Assembly: GCF_016765775.1 (NCBI RefSeq)
Contig: NZ_JAESVN010000003.1
Location: 186,001-250,000, forward strand
From: Szabonella alba
GTDB lineage: Bacteria; Pseudomonadota; Alphaproteobacteria; Rhodobacterales; Rhodobacteraceae
DNA length: 64,000 nt
Direction of reading: 5' to 3'
Shown here piece by piece: positions 53,082 to 61,140 of this stretch (position 1 is the stretch's first letter; every line of letters starts with the position of its first letter). The position numbers were made by a program, and so were the translations under genes. The notes under the pieces were generated by a model. It was not told the origin of the DNA and ran no database searches. It worked only from the letters and a program-made list of their open reading frames with translations.

Positions 53082-55082
53082 TTACTGCGCCGTCATGGCC
53101 GCCGTGACCGGCGCCAGCGCCACGGTATCGGCGCGTCCCTCGACCAGCCATTCCAGAATCGCGGCAACCGTTTCGGGCCGCGTCGTTCCCGCCACGACCA
53201 CGCGCCCTTCCTGCGCGGCCTTGAAGGCCGCGCGGTCCAGATAGCGCCGGATCACCGGGGCGGATTCGCCCTCGGCATCCAGATTGCGGAAGATGACGGC
53301 ATTCTGCAGCCCGTCGCGCCGCGCAATCTGCGACAGCGCATTCAGGCCGCGCTCCCAGGACAGAACGCCCCGGCCCTGTGCCTTGACCACCGTCAGCACC
53401 TGCTGGGCCAGCGCGCGATTGCCCTGCACGCCGCCGGTTTCGGGGTCCAGCACCGCCACCGCCTCGGGCAATGTCCGGTCATGCGATTCGAAGGTCACCT
53501 CGATATCGCTGGCCTGCGCACCGTCCGGAATGCCGCTGGCCAGCATCAGCACTTCCTGCCCTGCCGCGCGATAGATCTCGGCGGCGGTGACGGCATCCGG
53601 CAGGGTCGGGTCGATCACGAAACTGACGGGTACCGGCAGGGCGGCCAGCGCCTCACGGTCGATATCCGGACCGCCGGTATCACGCAGCACGATGGCAAAG
53701 ACCGGCCGCGCCCCGGGATTGTCAAAGGCCCGGGCAAAGCGGATCACCGGCGGCGCCTCGGGGTCGTCAGCCGCCGCTTCCCCGCCTGCGGGGGCGGTTT
53801 CTTCTGCGGCTGCCGCCTCATCCGGGGTGGCGGGTGCTGTGATGATGGGCAGACGCCCGGTGGTCACACCGGGAATATTGCCTGAAAACCGGGGCGCATC
53901 CGGATCGGTTTCAGGACGATCACGCCCCCCCGGAGCAGGCCGGACCTGCGGTGGCAAGGGCGCCTCTGCCCCCGCGCCGGACCCAGTTTCCGGCGTGACA
54001 GCAGACCCGTCATCCTGCGCAATCGGCCCCGGTTCGGGCTGCCCCGTCTCGGACTGCCCCGTCTCGGGCCCCGGTTCACGCGGTTCGGGTGCAGTCTGTT
54101 CAGGCACGGCCTCTGCCGGGGCCTCGGGCGGCGGCCCGGTCACCCCATCCGGGGCCGGACCGGTATCAGCCCTGATTTCAGGGGTGGCGGGCGGCGGTGA
54201 AGACCGGGGCTCGCGATCCGCAGCGGTCGGCGCCGGCCGCTCGGGCACCGTTCCGGCCTGTGTCGCCTCCTCGGCGGTCACGCCGGGTGCATTCGCTCCG
54301 GTGACCGGGGCGGCGGGCGCGGGCAGCTCGGCGGCCTCTTCGCTGGCCTCGACCGGGCGCGGCGCGGCGCTGTCGGGGGCAGCGGGCCGGGTTTCTGTGG
54401 TGTCCGGTGTTCCCGGGGCCGTCGGGGCGGGACGCGCGGCTCCTGCCCGCACCTCGGCCGCAGGCAGATTGGGGGCCGTAGCGGACCCGTCTTCTGCAAG
54501 GCTTGCGGGCTGGTCGGCGCCGCTTGGCACAACTTCCGGTGCCAACGTGACCCCGTCTTGTGCCGCACCGGCCTGCGCATCAGAACCTGCAGCGACAGCA
54601 GCGGACGGCGTTTCGGCTTCGGCTTCGGCTTCGGCTTCGGCTTCGGCTTCGGCTTCGGCTTCGGCTTCGGCTTCGGCTTCGGCTTCGGCTTCGGGAACGT
54701 CATCCCCAGGTGCAGTCTCGGCAAGCGCCATTTCGGAGACGGGCGCACTGCCTTCCGCCCCTGCAGGACTTGCCGGTTCCGCCATCCCGGGCGCGTTGTC
54801 AGCCAGCACTGCGGGTGGCTCTGCCTCGGCTTGGGCCTCCTCTGTGCCTGCACCCGCGTCGACCGCAGGCGGCTCGACGGCATTCTGCGACGGGGTTGCT
54901 TCAACGGAACTTGCCCCGGTTTCGCCAGCCACCGGATCGGCGCTGATCTGGTCGGCATTCTGCGTTTCCGCCTGTCCGGCGCCGCGATCCTGTCCCGACA
55001 TGGGCGTCAGGACCGACAAAAACCCCAGCCCGATGCCCGACACGACACCGCCCAAGACCATCCCTGCGAACAAACCCCGCAC
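53082..55082 (-). CDS. Divergent polysaccharide deacetylase family protein (YibQ-like) with Ala-Glu repeat
   Basis: A 666-aa envelope protein. It has an N-terminal membrane anchor (RGLFAGMVLGGVVSGIGLGF) and then about 400 residues of Pro/Ala/Glu/Gly-rich low-complexity linker. The C-terminal DUF610/YibQ-type deacetylase-like domain is at about residues 440-660 (PVFAIVLRDTGGPDIDREAL; PVSFVIDPTLPDAV; EVLMLASGIPDG). The linker holds an uninterrupted (Glu-Ala)n tract at about residues 130-157 encoded by a pure hexanucleotide repeat. YibQ-group domains often lack full metal sites, so enzymatic activity is uncertain. It would act in the periplasm. Confidence 0.85.
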   Translation of the reverse strand: MRGLFAGMVLGGVVSGIGLGFLSVLTPMSGQDRGAGQAETQNADQISADPVAGETGASSVEATPSQNAVEPPAVDAGAGTEEAQAEAEPPAVLADNAPGMAEPASPAGAEGSAPVSEMALAETAPGDDVPEAEAEAEAEAEAEAEAEAEAEAEAEAETPSAAVAAGSDAQAGAAQDGVTLAPEVVPSGADQPASLAEDGSATAPNLPAAEVRAGAARPAPTAPGTPDTTETRPAAPDSAAPRPVEASEEAAELPAPAAPVTGANAPGVTAEEATQAGTVPERPAPTAADREPRSSPPPATPEIRADTGPAPDGVTGPPPEAPAEAVPEQTAPEPREPGPETGQSETGQPEPGPIAQDDGSAVTPETGSGAGAEAPLPPQVRPAPGGRDRPETDPDAPRFSGNIPGVTTGRLPIITAPATPDEAAAAEETAPAGGEAAADDPEAPPVIRFARAFDNPGARPVFAIVLRDTGGPDIDREALAALPVPVSFVIDPTLPDAVTAAEIYRAAGQEVLMLASGIPDGAQASDIEVTFESHDRTLPEAVAVLDPETGGVQGNRALAQQVLTVVKAQGRGVLSWERGLNALSQIARRDGLQNAVIFRNLDAEGESAPVIRRYLDRAAFKAAQEGRVVVAGTTRPETVAAILEWLVEGRADTVALAPVTAAMTAQ
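54612..54695 (+). repeat. TTCGGC hexanucleotide microsatellite inside the YibQ-like gene
   Basis: Thirteen perfect TTCGGC units (54612-54689) plus a fourteenth ending in G. On the coding strand it is GCCGAA, giving alternating Ala-Glu. Because the unit is six bases, expansion or contraction keeps the reading frame. Confidence 0.95.
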
Positions 55083-55296
55083 CGCGCACTCCTTCTGCCG
55101 ATCTGCCCGGCGACGCCCGCATCCCTGCGCAAAGACCAGCTTTCACGGGCCAGCATCGCCATGGCCCGGTTATAGCGCGGGAAAACCCGGGATTCACCCC
55201 CCGAAACACAAGGCAGCAGAACGCTTTTGCCCGGCAAGGCCCGCCGCCTGACCCCGGATGCGGGCAGCGCGGAAAGATCCCCCGCGCCAGCGCCGG

Positions 55297-56625
55297 TTAC
55301 GGCAGGGTCTTCAGCACATCCGCCAGCGTGCCGATCAGCGTATCAATCTCGGCCTTTGAGATGATCAGCGGCGGTGACATCGCGATGATATCGCCGGTGG
55401 TACGGATCAGGATGCCCTTGTCATAGGCGCGCAGAAACGCCTCGAAGGCGCGTTTCGTGGGCGCGCCCGGAATGCCTTCGAGCTCCACCGCGCCGATCAG
55501 ACCCATATTGCGGATGTCGATGACATGCGGCAGGCCCTTCAGCGAATGCAGCGCCTCCTCCCAATAGGGCGCCATTTCGGCGGCGCGTTCGAACAGACCT
55601 TCCTCACGATAAGTGTCCAGCGTCGCGATACCGGCGGCCGAGGCGATGGGATTGCCCGAATAGGTATAACCGTGGAACAGCTCGATCATGTTTTCCGGGC
55701 CGGTCATGAAGGCATCATGAATTTCGGCCGTGGTCAGCACCGCACCCATCGGGATCACCCCGTTGGTCAGCCCCTTGGCGGTGGTCATCATATCGGGCAG
55801 CACATCGAAATGCTGGGCGGCAAAGGCCGAACCCAGGCGGCCGAATCCGGTAATCACCTCATCGAAGATCAGCAGGATGCCATGCTTCTTCGTGATCGCA
55901 CGCAGCCGTTCCAGATAGCGCTTGGGCGGCAGCAGCACACCGGTCGACCCCGCCATCGGCTCAACAATCACGGCGGCGATCGTTTCGGCCCCATGCAGGG
56001 CGACGATGCGTTCCAGATCATCGGCAAGGTTGGCCCCGTGTGCGGGCTGGCCTTTGGAAAATGCGTTCTGGTCGGGCAGATGGGTATGGGGCAGATGATC
56101 GACCCCGGCCAGCAGACTGCCGAACACCTTGCGGTTGTTCACGATGCCCCCGACCGAGATGCCGCCGAAATTCACCCCGTGATAACCGCGTTCCCGCCCG
56201 ATCAACCGGGTGCGCGCGCCCTCCCCCCGTGCCCGGTGATACGCGATGGCAAGTTTCAGTGCGGTTTCCACGCTTTCCGAACCGGAATTGGTGTAGAAAA
56301 CATGCTCGATCCCCTTGGGGGAAATGTCGATCAGCCGGTTCGCCAGTTCAAAGGCGATGGGATGGCCCATCTGGAAGGCGGGCGCGTAATCCAGTTCGGC
56401 GGCCTGTTTCTGGATCGCTTCGGTGATCTTGGGGCGGCAATGGCCCGCATTGCAGCACCAAAGCCCGGCCGTTCCGTCCAGCACCTGCCGCCCTTCGGCG
56501 GTGGTGTAATGCATGTCCTTGGCGGCGACGAACATGCGCGGGTTCTTCTTGAACTGGCGGTTCGCCGTGAACGGCATCCAGAAGGCGTTCAGATCGTTCG
56601 GGGCGGGTTTGCGGTCAAGCGCCAT
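55297..56625 (-). CDS. Beta-alanine:pyruvate (omega-amino acid) aminotransferase
   Basis: Class III PLP aminotransferase of 442 aa. Closest remembered match is Pseudomonas beta-alanine:pyruvate transaminase: shared blocks include AFWMPFTANRQFKKNPRMFV, GTAGLWCCNAGHCRPKI, RARGEGARTRLIGRERGYHG and HLPHTHLPDQNAFSKG. PLP-Lys is in MTTAKGLTNGVIPMG at about residue 288; the Asp before it is in LLIFDEVITGFGRLG. The ATG at 56625 has GGAAGG 9 nt upstream. The gene is divergent from a RutR-like regulator with a RutR-type operator between them. This fits disposal of beta-alanine from pyrimidine breakdown. Confidence 0.88.
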   Translation of the reverse strand: MALDRKPAPNDLNAFWMPFTANRQFKKNPRMFVAAKDMHYTTAEGRQVLDGTAGLWCCNAGHCRPKITEAIQKQAAELDYAPAFQMGHPIAFELANRLIDISPKGIEHVFYTNSGSESVETALKLAIAYHRARGEGARTRLIGRERGYHGVNFGGISVGGIVNNRKVFGSLLAGVDHLPHTHLPDQNAFSKGQPAHGANLADDLERIVALHGAETIAAVIVEPMAGSTGVLLPPKRYLERLRAITKKHGILLIFDEVITGFGRLGSAFAAQHFDVLPDMMTTAKGLTNGVIPMGAVLTTAEIHDAFMTGPENMIELFHGYTYSGNPIASAAGIATLDTYREEGLFERAAEMAPYWEEALHSLKGLPHVIDIRNMGLIGAVELEGIPGAPTKRAFEAFLRAYDKGILIRTTGDIIAMSPPLIISKAEIDTLIGTLADVLKTLP

Positions 56626-56697
56626 CGGGGCGGTCCTTCCTAGGGGCGAAAAGGCGGCGGTCTGGAACGGTTCTGCCGGAACAGGCGACCTAACCGT

Positions 56698-56713
56698 TTG
56701 ACCATCCGGTAAA
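56698..56713. promoter_or_regulatory. RutR-type operator between the transaminase and regulator genes
   Basis: TTGACCATCCGGTAAA matches TTGACCA-N2-TGGTCAA at 12 of 14 defined positions. It lies 73 nt upstream of the transaminase start and 99 nt upstream of the regulator start. It has the same match score as the site at 31498 near hydC, with different mismatches. Confidence 0.7.
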
Positions 56714-56811
56714 GGCCACGCTAGCATCGTGCAACGGCCCGTCAAGTGGCCGCTGGTGATGGCAGTGCGCGCCCGGATGGGGCGCCTGCAAGGGGCAAGG
56801 ACGACAGCGAT

Positions 56812-57432
56812 ATGAGCAGGCCGCGCACCCGCATCCAGCGGAAGAATTCCGAGACGATCCTTGAGGCGGCGCTGGAGGTGTTTTCGGCCCATGGGTTTCG
56901 CGGCGCGACGCTGGACCAGATTGCCGAGGTCGCGGGCCTGTCGAAACCCAATCTGCTGTATTATTTCCCCTCGAAAGAGGCGATCCATACCGAATTGCTG
57001 ACCGGGTTGCTGGATACATGGCTTGATCCCCTGCGCGCGATGGATCCCGAGGGCGACCCATTGGCCGAAATCATGGCCTATGTCAGCCGCAAGCTGGAGA
57101 TGAGCCGCGACTATCCGCGCGAAAGCCGCCTGTTTGCCAATGACATCCTGCAGGGCGCGCCCTTCATGCGCGCGGCCATCGAGGGCGAGCTGACCGCGCT
57201 GGTCACCGAGAAATCACAGGTGCTGCAACGCTGGATGGATGAGGGGCGCATCGCCGCCCTGCCGCCCGCGCATCTGATCTTCTCGATCTGGGCACTGACC
57301 CAGCATTATGCCGATTTCGACGTGCAGGTCCGCGCCGTTCTGGGCGAAGGCCATGACCCCTTTGCCGAGGCGACCGATTATCTGGAAACGCTGTTTGCCA
57401 AATTGCTGGCCCTTCCCCGGGAAACCGGTTGA
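56812..57432 (+). CDS. RutR-like TetR-family regulator (pyrimidine-responsive type)
   Basis: A 206-aa TetR protein closely following E. coli RutR: GATLDQIAEVAGLSKPNLLY then YFPSKEAIHTELL, RKLEMSRDYPRESRLFANDI and HLIFSIWALTQHYADFDVQV. In E. coli the homologue senses uracil or thymine and controls rutABCDEFG. The ATG at 56812 is used, with AAGGACGACAG upstream. It probably represses the divergent transaminase gene and itself. It shares about the same fold-specific motifs as the TetR protein at 31563, so the two may bind overlapping sites. Confidence 0.9.
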   Translation: MSRPRTRIQRKNSETILEAALEVFSAHGFRGATLDQIAEVAGLSKPNLLYYFPSKEAIHTELLTGLLDTWLDPLRAMDPEGDPLAEIMAYVSRKLEMSRDYPRESRLFANDILQGAPFMRAAIEGELTALVTEKSQVLQRWMDEGRIAALPPAHLIFSIWALTQHYADFDVQVRAVLGEGHDPFAEATDYLETLFAKLLALPRETG

Positions 57433-57493
57433 TCAGGACGGGATCTGTGCGGAGTGTGCCAGGCTGAATTCCCGACTTTTACGGCCATCCATT

Positions 57494-57518
57494 CTTGCAA
57501 TACTTCTCCGTCCTGCTA
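57494..57518 (+). promoter_or_regulatory. Candidate ECF promoter upstream of the sigma gene
   Basis: CTTGC-N4-CTTCTCCGT-N4-CTA, ending 33 nt before the sigma ATG. The same blocks with identical spacing occur before the fasciclin gene at 58820-58844, consistent with an autoregulated sigma factor. Confidence 0.6.
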
Positions 57519-57551
57519 CGGTCCGGCGCATCCGCTGCATTCCGGGGCCAC

Positions 57552-58109
57552 ATGACCGACGATCCGATCGCCAGCCTGTTGTTGCGCATCCAGAATAAGG
57601 ACCGCGCAGCCTTCCGTGAAATTTATCCTGCAAGTTCTGCGAAACTCATGGGGGTTCTGCTCCGTATCCTTGGGGAAAGGGCAGAAGCGGAGGATGCGTT
57701 GCAGGAAGTATTCACAAGGGTCTGGCTGAGGGCGGATCGGTTCGATCCCTCCCGCGGGCGCGGGATGACATGGCTCATCTCGGTCGCGCGCAACCATGCC
57801 ATCGACCGCCTGCGCGCCCGCACCTCTGCCGCGACGGCAAATACGGTTGGCGATGACGGGGATGAGGCGACCATGATCGCCGATCCCCGTCCCGATGCCC
57901 TGTCCGCGCTGGTCGCGCAGGGCGAGGCGCGTCGCGTGGTCGAGTGTTTCAGCCTGCTGGAACCCGACCGGTCTGCTGCCGTGCGGGGTGCCTATCTGGA
58001 AGGCTGGTCCTATGATGATCTGGCCCGGCGCTTCGATGTGCCGCTGAACACGATGCGGACATGGCTGCGGCGTTCGCTGCTCAAGCTGCGGGAGTGTATG
58101 GACGCATGA
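57552..58109 (+). CDS. ECF RNA polymerase sigma factor (SigK/RskA-type pair)
   Basis: A 185-aa group IV sigma factor. Region 2 includes AEDALQEVFTRVWLRADRFD and WLISVARNHAIDRLRA; region 4 is VRGAYLEGWSYDDLARRFDV then PLNTMRTWLRRSLLKLRECM. The ATG at 57552 is chosen; an upstream in-frame ATG at 57495 would overlap the candidate promoter. It is coupled by ATGA to an RskA-type anti-sigma gene. The SigK/RskA pairing in other bacteria responds to redox or envelope stress; the signal here is unknown. Confidence 0.92.
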   Translation: MTDDPIASLLLRIQNKDRAAFREIYPASSAKLMGVLLRILGERAEAEDALQEVFTRVWLRADRFDPSRGRGMTWLISVARNHAIDRLRARTSAATANTVGDDGDEATMIADPRPDALSALVAQGEARRVVECFSLLEPDRSAAVRGAYLEGWSYDDLARRFDVPLNTMRTWLRRSLLKLRECMDA

Positions 58110-58774
58110 CACCGCCCCAGCCCCCGCTGGATGATGCCGACGATCTGCTGGCCGCCGAATATGTGCTGGGCGTTCTGTCCATCGACGAACGCATCGGCGC
58201 CGAAAACCGCGCCCGCCGCGATGCCGGATTTGCCGATGCCATGGCGGCATGGGAATTGCGCCTTGCCGGGCTGAATGAGAATTTCCACGAGATCAAGGCC
58301 CCGAACTTGCTGCCAAGGCTGGAGGAACGGCTGTTCGGCAAGCCCGAACCGCGGCCGCCCTTCTGGCGCAACTGGTTCCTTGGCGCGGGATCGGCAGCGG
58401 CGCTGGCCATCGCGGTGCTGGCCTTCCTGCCGATGACGACACCCCCGCCGGGCACGGCGCCGCAACATCTGGCCACACTCAGCGCCGAGGCGGGCAGCCT
58501 GCGCTATGATATCGGGCTTGAAGGCGATGAATTGCATATCATCCGCGTCGCCGGTGAGGCCGCCGAAGCGGGCCGCGTGCATGAGCTGTGGCTGATCGCC
58601 GGTGAAGCCGCGCCCGTGTCCCTGGGTCTGATCGGCACCGAGCCGACGGTTCTGCCCGCATCCGGCCTTGCGCCGGGGGTGGTGCTGGCCGTCAGTCTTG
58701 AACCCGAAGGCGGCGCCCCGGGCGGTGCCCCGACCGGGCCTGTGCTGGTCACCGGTGTGGTTGAGGATCTCTGA
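58106..58774 (+). CDS. RskA-type membrane anti-sigma factor
   Basis: A 222-aa single-pass protein. The N-terminal cytoplasmic part (DDADDLLAAEYVLGVLSIDE) is the sigma-binding anti-sigma domain; the transmembrane helix is FLGAGSAAALAIAVLAFLP at about residues 95-113; the C-terminal periplasmic domain contains LHIIRVAGEAAEAGRVHELW and GVVLAVSLEPEGGAPGGAP, typical of RskA. It overlaps the sigma stop by 4 nt. Release of the sigma factor would need periplasmic signalling or proteolysis. Confidence 0.92.
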   Translation: MTPPQPPLDDADDLLAAEYVLGVLSIDERIGAENRARRDAGFADAMAAWELRLAGLNENFHEIKAPNLLPRLEERLFGKPEPRPPFWRNWFLGAGSAAALAIAVLAFLPMTTPPPGTAPQHLATLSAEAGSLRYDIGLEGDELHIIRVAGEAAEAGRVHELWLIAGEAAPVSLGLIGTEPTVLPASGLAPGVVLAVSLEPEGGAPGGAPTGPVLVTGVVEDL

Positions 58775-58819
58775 TCGTTTCCGGCGATGACGGATAGTTT
58801 ACCGGGCAAATCGAAACTC

Positions 58820-58844
58820 CTTGCCCCGCTTCTCCGTATCTCTA
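58820..58844 (+). promoter_or_regulatory. Candidate ECF promoter upstream of the fasciclin gene
   Basis: CTTGC-N4-CTTCTCCGT-N4-CTA, 49 nt before the fasciclin ATG. Block order and spacing are identical to the site upstream of the sigma gene (57494-57518), while the spacers differ. Confidence 0.6.
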
Positions 58845-58893
58845 GGCAGACCGCCGGTATGGTCCGGCGGCTGCCAATGAACGGAGACCACAG

Positions 58894-59445
58894 ATGCGTT
58901 TCTTCAAAACCGGACTTTTTGTTGCGGGCCTTGCGCTTGCCACCGGAGCCAATGCGAACGACAATCCCATGGTCGGTGGCGCGGCGATGTTTGCCGACAA
59001 GAACATCGTCGAAAATGCGGTGAATTCTGCCGATCACACGACGCTGGTTGCGGCGGTTCAGGCTGCGGGTCTGGTCGAGGTGCTGCAGGGTGAAGGCCCC
59101 TTCACCGTCTTCGCCCCCACCAATGCCGCCTTTGAAGCCCTGCCCGCGGGCACGGTCGAAAACCTGCTGAAGCCGGAAAACAAGGATCAGCTGACCAAGA
59201 TCCTGACCTGTCATGTCGTCGGCCTGAACGCGATGGCCGCCGATGTCGTCAAGATGGTCGAGGATGGCGGCGGCATGCATACCGTGTCTACCGTCGGCGG
59301 CTGCGATTTCACCGCGATGGTCGAGGATGGCATGGTCAAGATCAAGGATGGTCAGGGCAATGTCGCAACGGTCACGATCGCCGATGTGAAACAGTCGAAT
59401 GGCGTGATCCATGTGATCGACACAGTGCTTCTGCCCGCGATGTGA
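58894..59445 (+). CDS. Secreted fasciclin (FAS1) domain protein
   Basis: A 183-aa protein with a Sec signal peptide (FFKTGLFVAGLALATGANA) and one FAS1 domain: VQAAGLVEVLQGEGPFTVFA, PTNAAFEALPAGTVENLL, LTCHVVGLNAMAADV and NGVIHVIDTVLLP. Two cysteines (LTCHVV, GGCDFTAM) may form a disulfide. FAS1 proteins mediate adhesion or sugar binding at the envelope. It is downstream of the sigma/anti-sigma pair and preceded by a copy of their promoter motif, so it is a likely regulon member, possibly a stress output. Confidence 0.94.
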   Translation: MRFFKTGLFVAGLALATGANANDNPMVGGAAMFADKNIVENAVNSADHTTLVAAVQAAGLVEVLQGEGPFTVFAPTNAAFEALPAGTVENLLKPENKDQLTKILTCHVVGLNAMAADVVKMVEDGGGMHTVSTVGGCDFTAMVEDGMVKIKDGQGNVATVTIADVKQSNGVIHVIDTVLLPAM

Positions 59446-59451
59446 TCCGAA

Positions 59452-59484
59452 GGCCTCCGCTGCCCGTTCAGGGCAGCGGAGGCC
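59452..59484 (+). terminator. Terminator hairpin after the fasciclin gene
   Basis: Perfect 14-bp stem GGCCTCCGCTGCCC / GGGCAGCGGAGGCC around GTTCA, 6 nt past the stop; no long T-run. Confidence 0.7.
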
Positions 59485-59547
59485 GCCCGGAAGGCAGGAC
59501 AGGAATGCTGTTCCGGTCTCTCCGTCCCCAATGTCCGGAGCAGCGGG

Positions 59548-59568
59548 CCCCCGGTTCCAGGCCGGGGG
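59548..59568. repeat. REP-like palindrome E
   Basis: CCCCCGG-N7-CCGGGGG, similar in size, composition and loop length to palindrome A near the GIY-YIG gene, about 30 kb away. It is the only such palindrome found outside that cluster in this window. Confidence 0.6.
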
Positions 59569-59696
59569 TCCAATTGCTGCGGATCACCGCAAATGCAGGA
59601 CAGGCCAAACCGGTCATTCGGGGCGTCTCCCGGACAGGTCCCCACCCGCAAATCAGCTTGACGAAACGCGGCCCTTGGCCTAGGTCATGCCGCATC

Positions 59697-59770
59697 GCGG
59701 GTGTAGCTCAATGGTAGAGCAGCAGCTTCCCAAGCTGACGACGAGGGTTCGATTCCCTTCACCCGCTCCA
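59697..59770 (+). tRNA. tRNA-Gly(CCC)
   Basis: Seventy-four nucleotides with encoded CCA. Acceptor GCGGGTG pairs with CACCCGC; the D-arm is GCTC/GAGC; the anticodon loop TTCCCAA gives CCC; the T-arm is GAGGGTTCGATTCCCTT. Confidence 0.94.
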
Positions 59771-59885
59771 ATCATCCGCATGGAAATATACACTGACCTT
59801 GCTGGATGATTTCTGCGAGTTTGATCAGTTCAGATAGCCGCCCCATGATAGATTGTCCTCGTGACAGGCAGGACAGGAAACTGAA

Positions 59886-60512
59886 ATGTGCGGGCGCGTG
59901 GTCGATCCGAACCTGAGAGCCGAAGGGCTGGACTCAAGCTGGCTGAAGATCGCGTCCTTTCCGCGCCGGTTCAACGTCAAGCCAACCGAACAGGTGCTGA
60001 TCCTTGGCAAGCAGCCCTTGGAGGCCATGACGGCCCGCTGGTGGCTGATCCCGTCATGGTTCGACGGGGCTGAAGCGAAGGACTGGAAGGCCACGACCTT
60101 CAACGCGCGGATCGAGGATGCGAAGGACAAGCCGAGCTTTCGCCGGGTCTGGCGGCAGGGGCGCTGTCTGATCCCGGTGGCGGGGTTCTTTGAATGGACC
60201 GGAGAGAAAAGCCACAAGCAGCCGCATTTCATTCAACCGGCGGGGAATGCGGAAACGCTGTTTCTGGCCGGGCTGGCAAGCCGCTGGCGCGATCTGCTGA
60301 CCTGCACGATCCTGACCCGCGCGGCCAATGACGACATGCAGGACCTGCACCACCGGATGCCCGTCATACTGGACATCGAGGAGCGCGATGCATGGCTGGG
60401 CGGTTCGGACGATCCCGGCCTTGGCGCTGCGGCCCGCATCCGGCATCATGCGGTGCCCGCCTTCGGCATCAAGGATGACGGGCCGGAACTGATTGAACCG
60501 ATCAGCACCTGA
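59886..60512 (+). CDS. SRAP domain protein (YedK/HMCES family)
   Basis: A 208-aa SRAP protein that covalently caps abasic sites in single-stranded DNA. The catalytic Cys2 is the second residue of MCGRV; further conserved parts are FNVKPTEQVLI, TTFNARIEDAKDKPSFRRVW, CLIPVAGFFEWTGEK (with catalytic Glu) and DLHHRMPVIL with its His. The Met must be removed for Cys2 to act. It is monocistronic, between tRNA-Gly and ridA. Confidence 0.94.
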   Translation: MCGRVVDPNLRAEGLDSSWLKIASFPRRFNVKPTEQVLILGKQPLEAMTARWWLIPSWFDGAEAKDWKATTFNARIEDAKDKPSFRRVWRQGRCLIPVAGFFEWTGEKSHKQPHFIQPAGNAETLFLAGLASRWRDLLTCTILTRAANDDMQDLHHRMPVILDIEERDAWLGGSDDPGLGAAARIRHHAVPAFGIKDDGPELIEPIST

Positions 60513-60679
60513 TGGGAAAGCCCTGACAAGCAAACGCCTCTGACAGGTGGCGCATTCGACCATCGCCGATAGGGGCTCTGCGACATGCCATCCGTAAAGC
60601 GCCCTGATCGGGCGCTGCGCCCCTTCCCCCGGCCCTGCCAACCCGTTAGCAAGGAGCGTCACTTACAGGAGGTATCCCC

Positions 60680-61027
60680 ATGTCTGACATCAAGCGTATC
60701 GGCACCGGCCCCCGCATGAGCGAAGCCGTCATCCATAACGGCACCGCCTATCTGGCCGGACAGGTCGGCAATCCGGGCTCATCGGTCGCCGACCAGACCC
60801 GCGAATGTCTGGCCGAGGTGGACCGCATCCTTGCCGAATGCGGCTCGGACAAGACCCGCATCCTCAAGGCGCAGATCTGGATGGCCGATATGGCCGATTT
60901 CGCCGACATGAACGCAGTCTGGGATGCCTGGGTGCCGCAGGGTGCGACGCCCGCCCGGGCGACCGGTGAGGCGAAACTTGCCACGCCCGAATACAAGGTG
61001 GAAGTCCTCGTCATCGCGGCGGTCTGA
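60680..61027 (+). CDS. RidA family protein (enamine/imine deaminase)
   Basis: A 115-aa trimeric YjgF/RidA-fold protein that hydrolyses reactive enamine or imine intermediates from PLP enzymes. Key parts are GTGPRMSEAVIHNGTAYLAG, DKTRILKAQIWMADMADFAD, PARATGEAKLATPEYKVEV. The conserved Arg lies in TPARATGEA. An exceptionally strong ribosome binding site (AGGAGGTATCCCC) precedes the ATG, predicting high expression. A T-rich terminator follows. Confidence 0.94.
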   Translation: MSDIKRIGTGPRMSEAVIHNGTAYLAGQVGNPGSSVADQTRECLAEVDRILAECGSDKTRILKAQIWMADMADFADMNAVWDAWVPQGATPARATGEAKLATPEYKVEVLVIAAV

Positions 61028-61094
61028 TCCGCCGCCACCGTCGCGGCCTCACGACGCGGTATCGCGACGCACAGCTCAGCTAGATCGCCACAGC

Positions 61095-61127
61095 AAAGGC
61101 CCAGAGGATTTACCTCCGGGCCTTTTT
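61095..61127 (+). terminator. Rho-independent terminator after ridA
   Basis: AAGGCCC-A-GAGG stem paired with CCTC-C-GGGCCTT around ATTTA, followed by TTTT. It lies between the convergent ridA and pgi genes and could serve both. Confidence 0.85.
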
Positions 61128-61140
61128 TGCAACGCACCGT

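Noticed and set aside
54612-54695. CRISPR-like array
   Set aside because: The repeat has no spacers; it is a pure hexanucleotide microsatellite. No CRISPR array was seen elsewhere.
53587-55251. Plus-strand frames with Gly-Phe or Leu-Arg repeats over the microsatellite
   Set aside because: They are other-frame readings of the TTCGGC repeat; the minus strand has the YibQ-like domain and membrane anchor.
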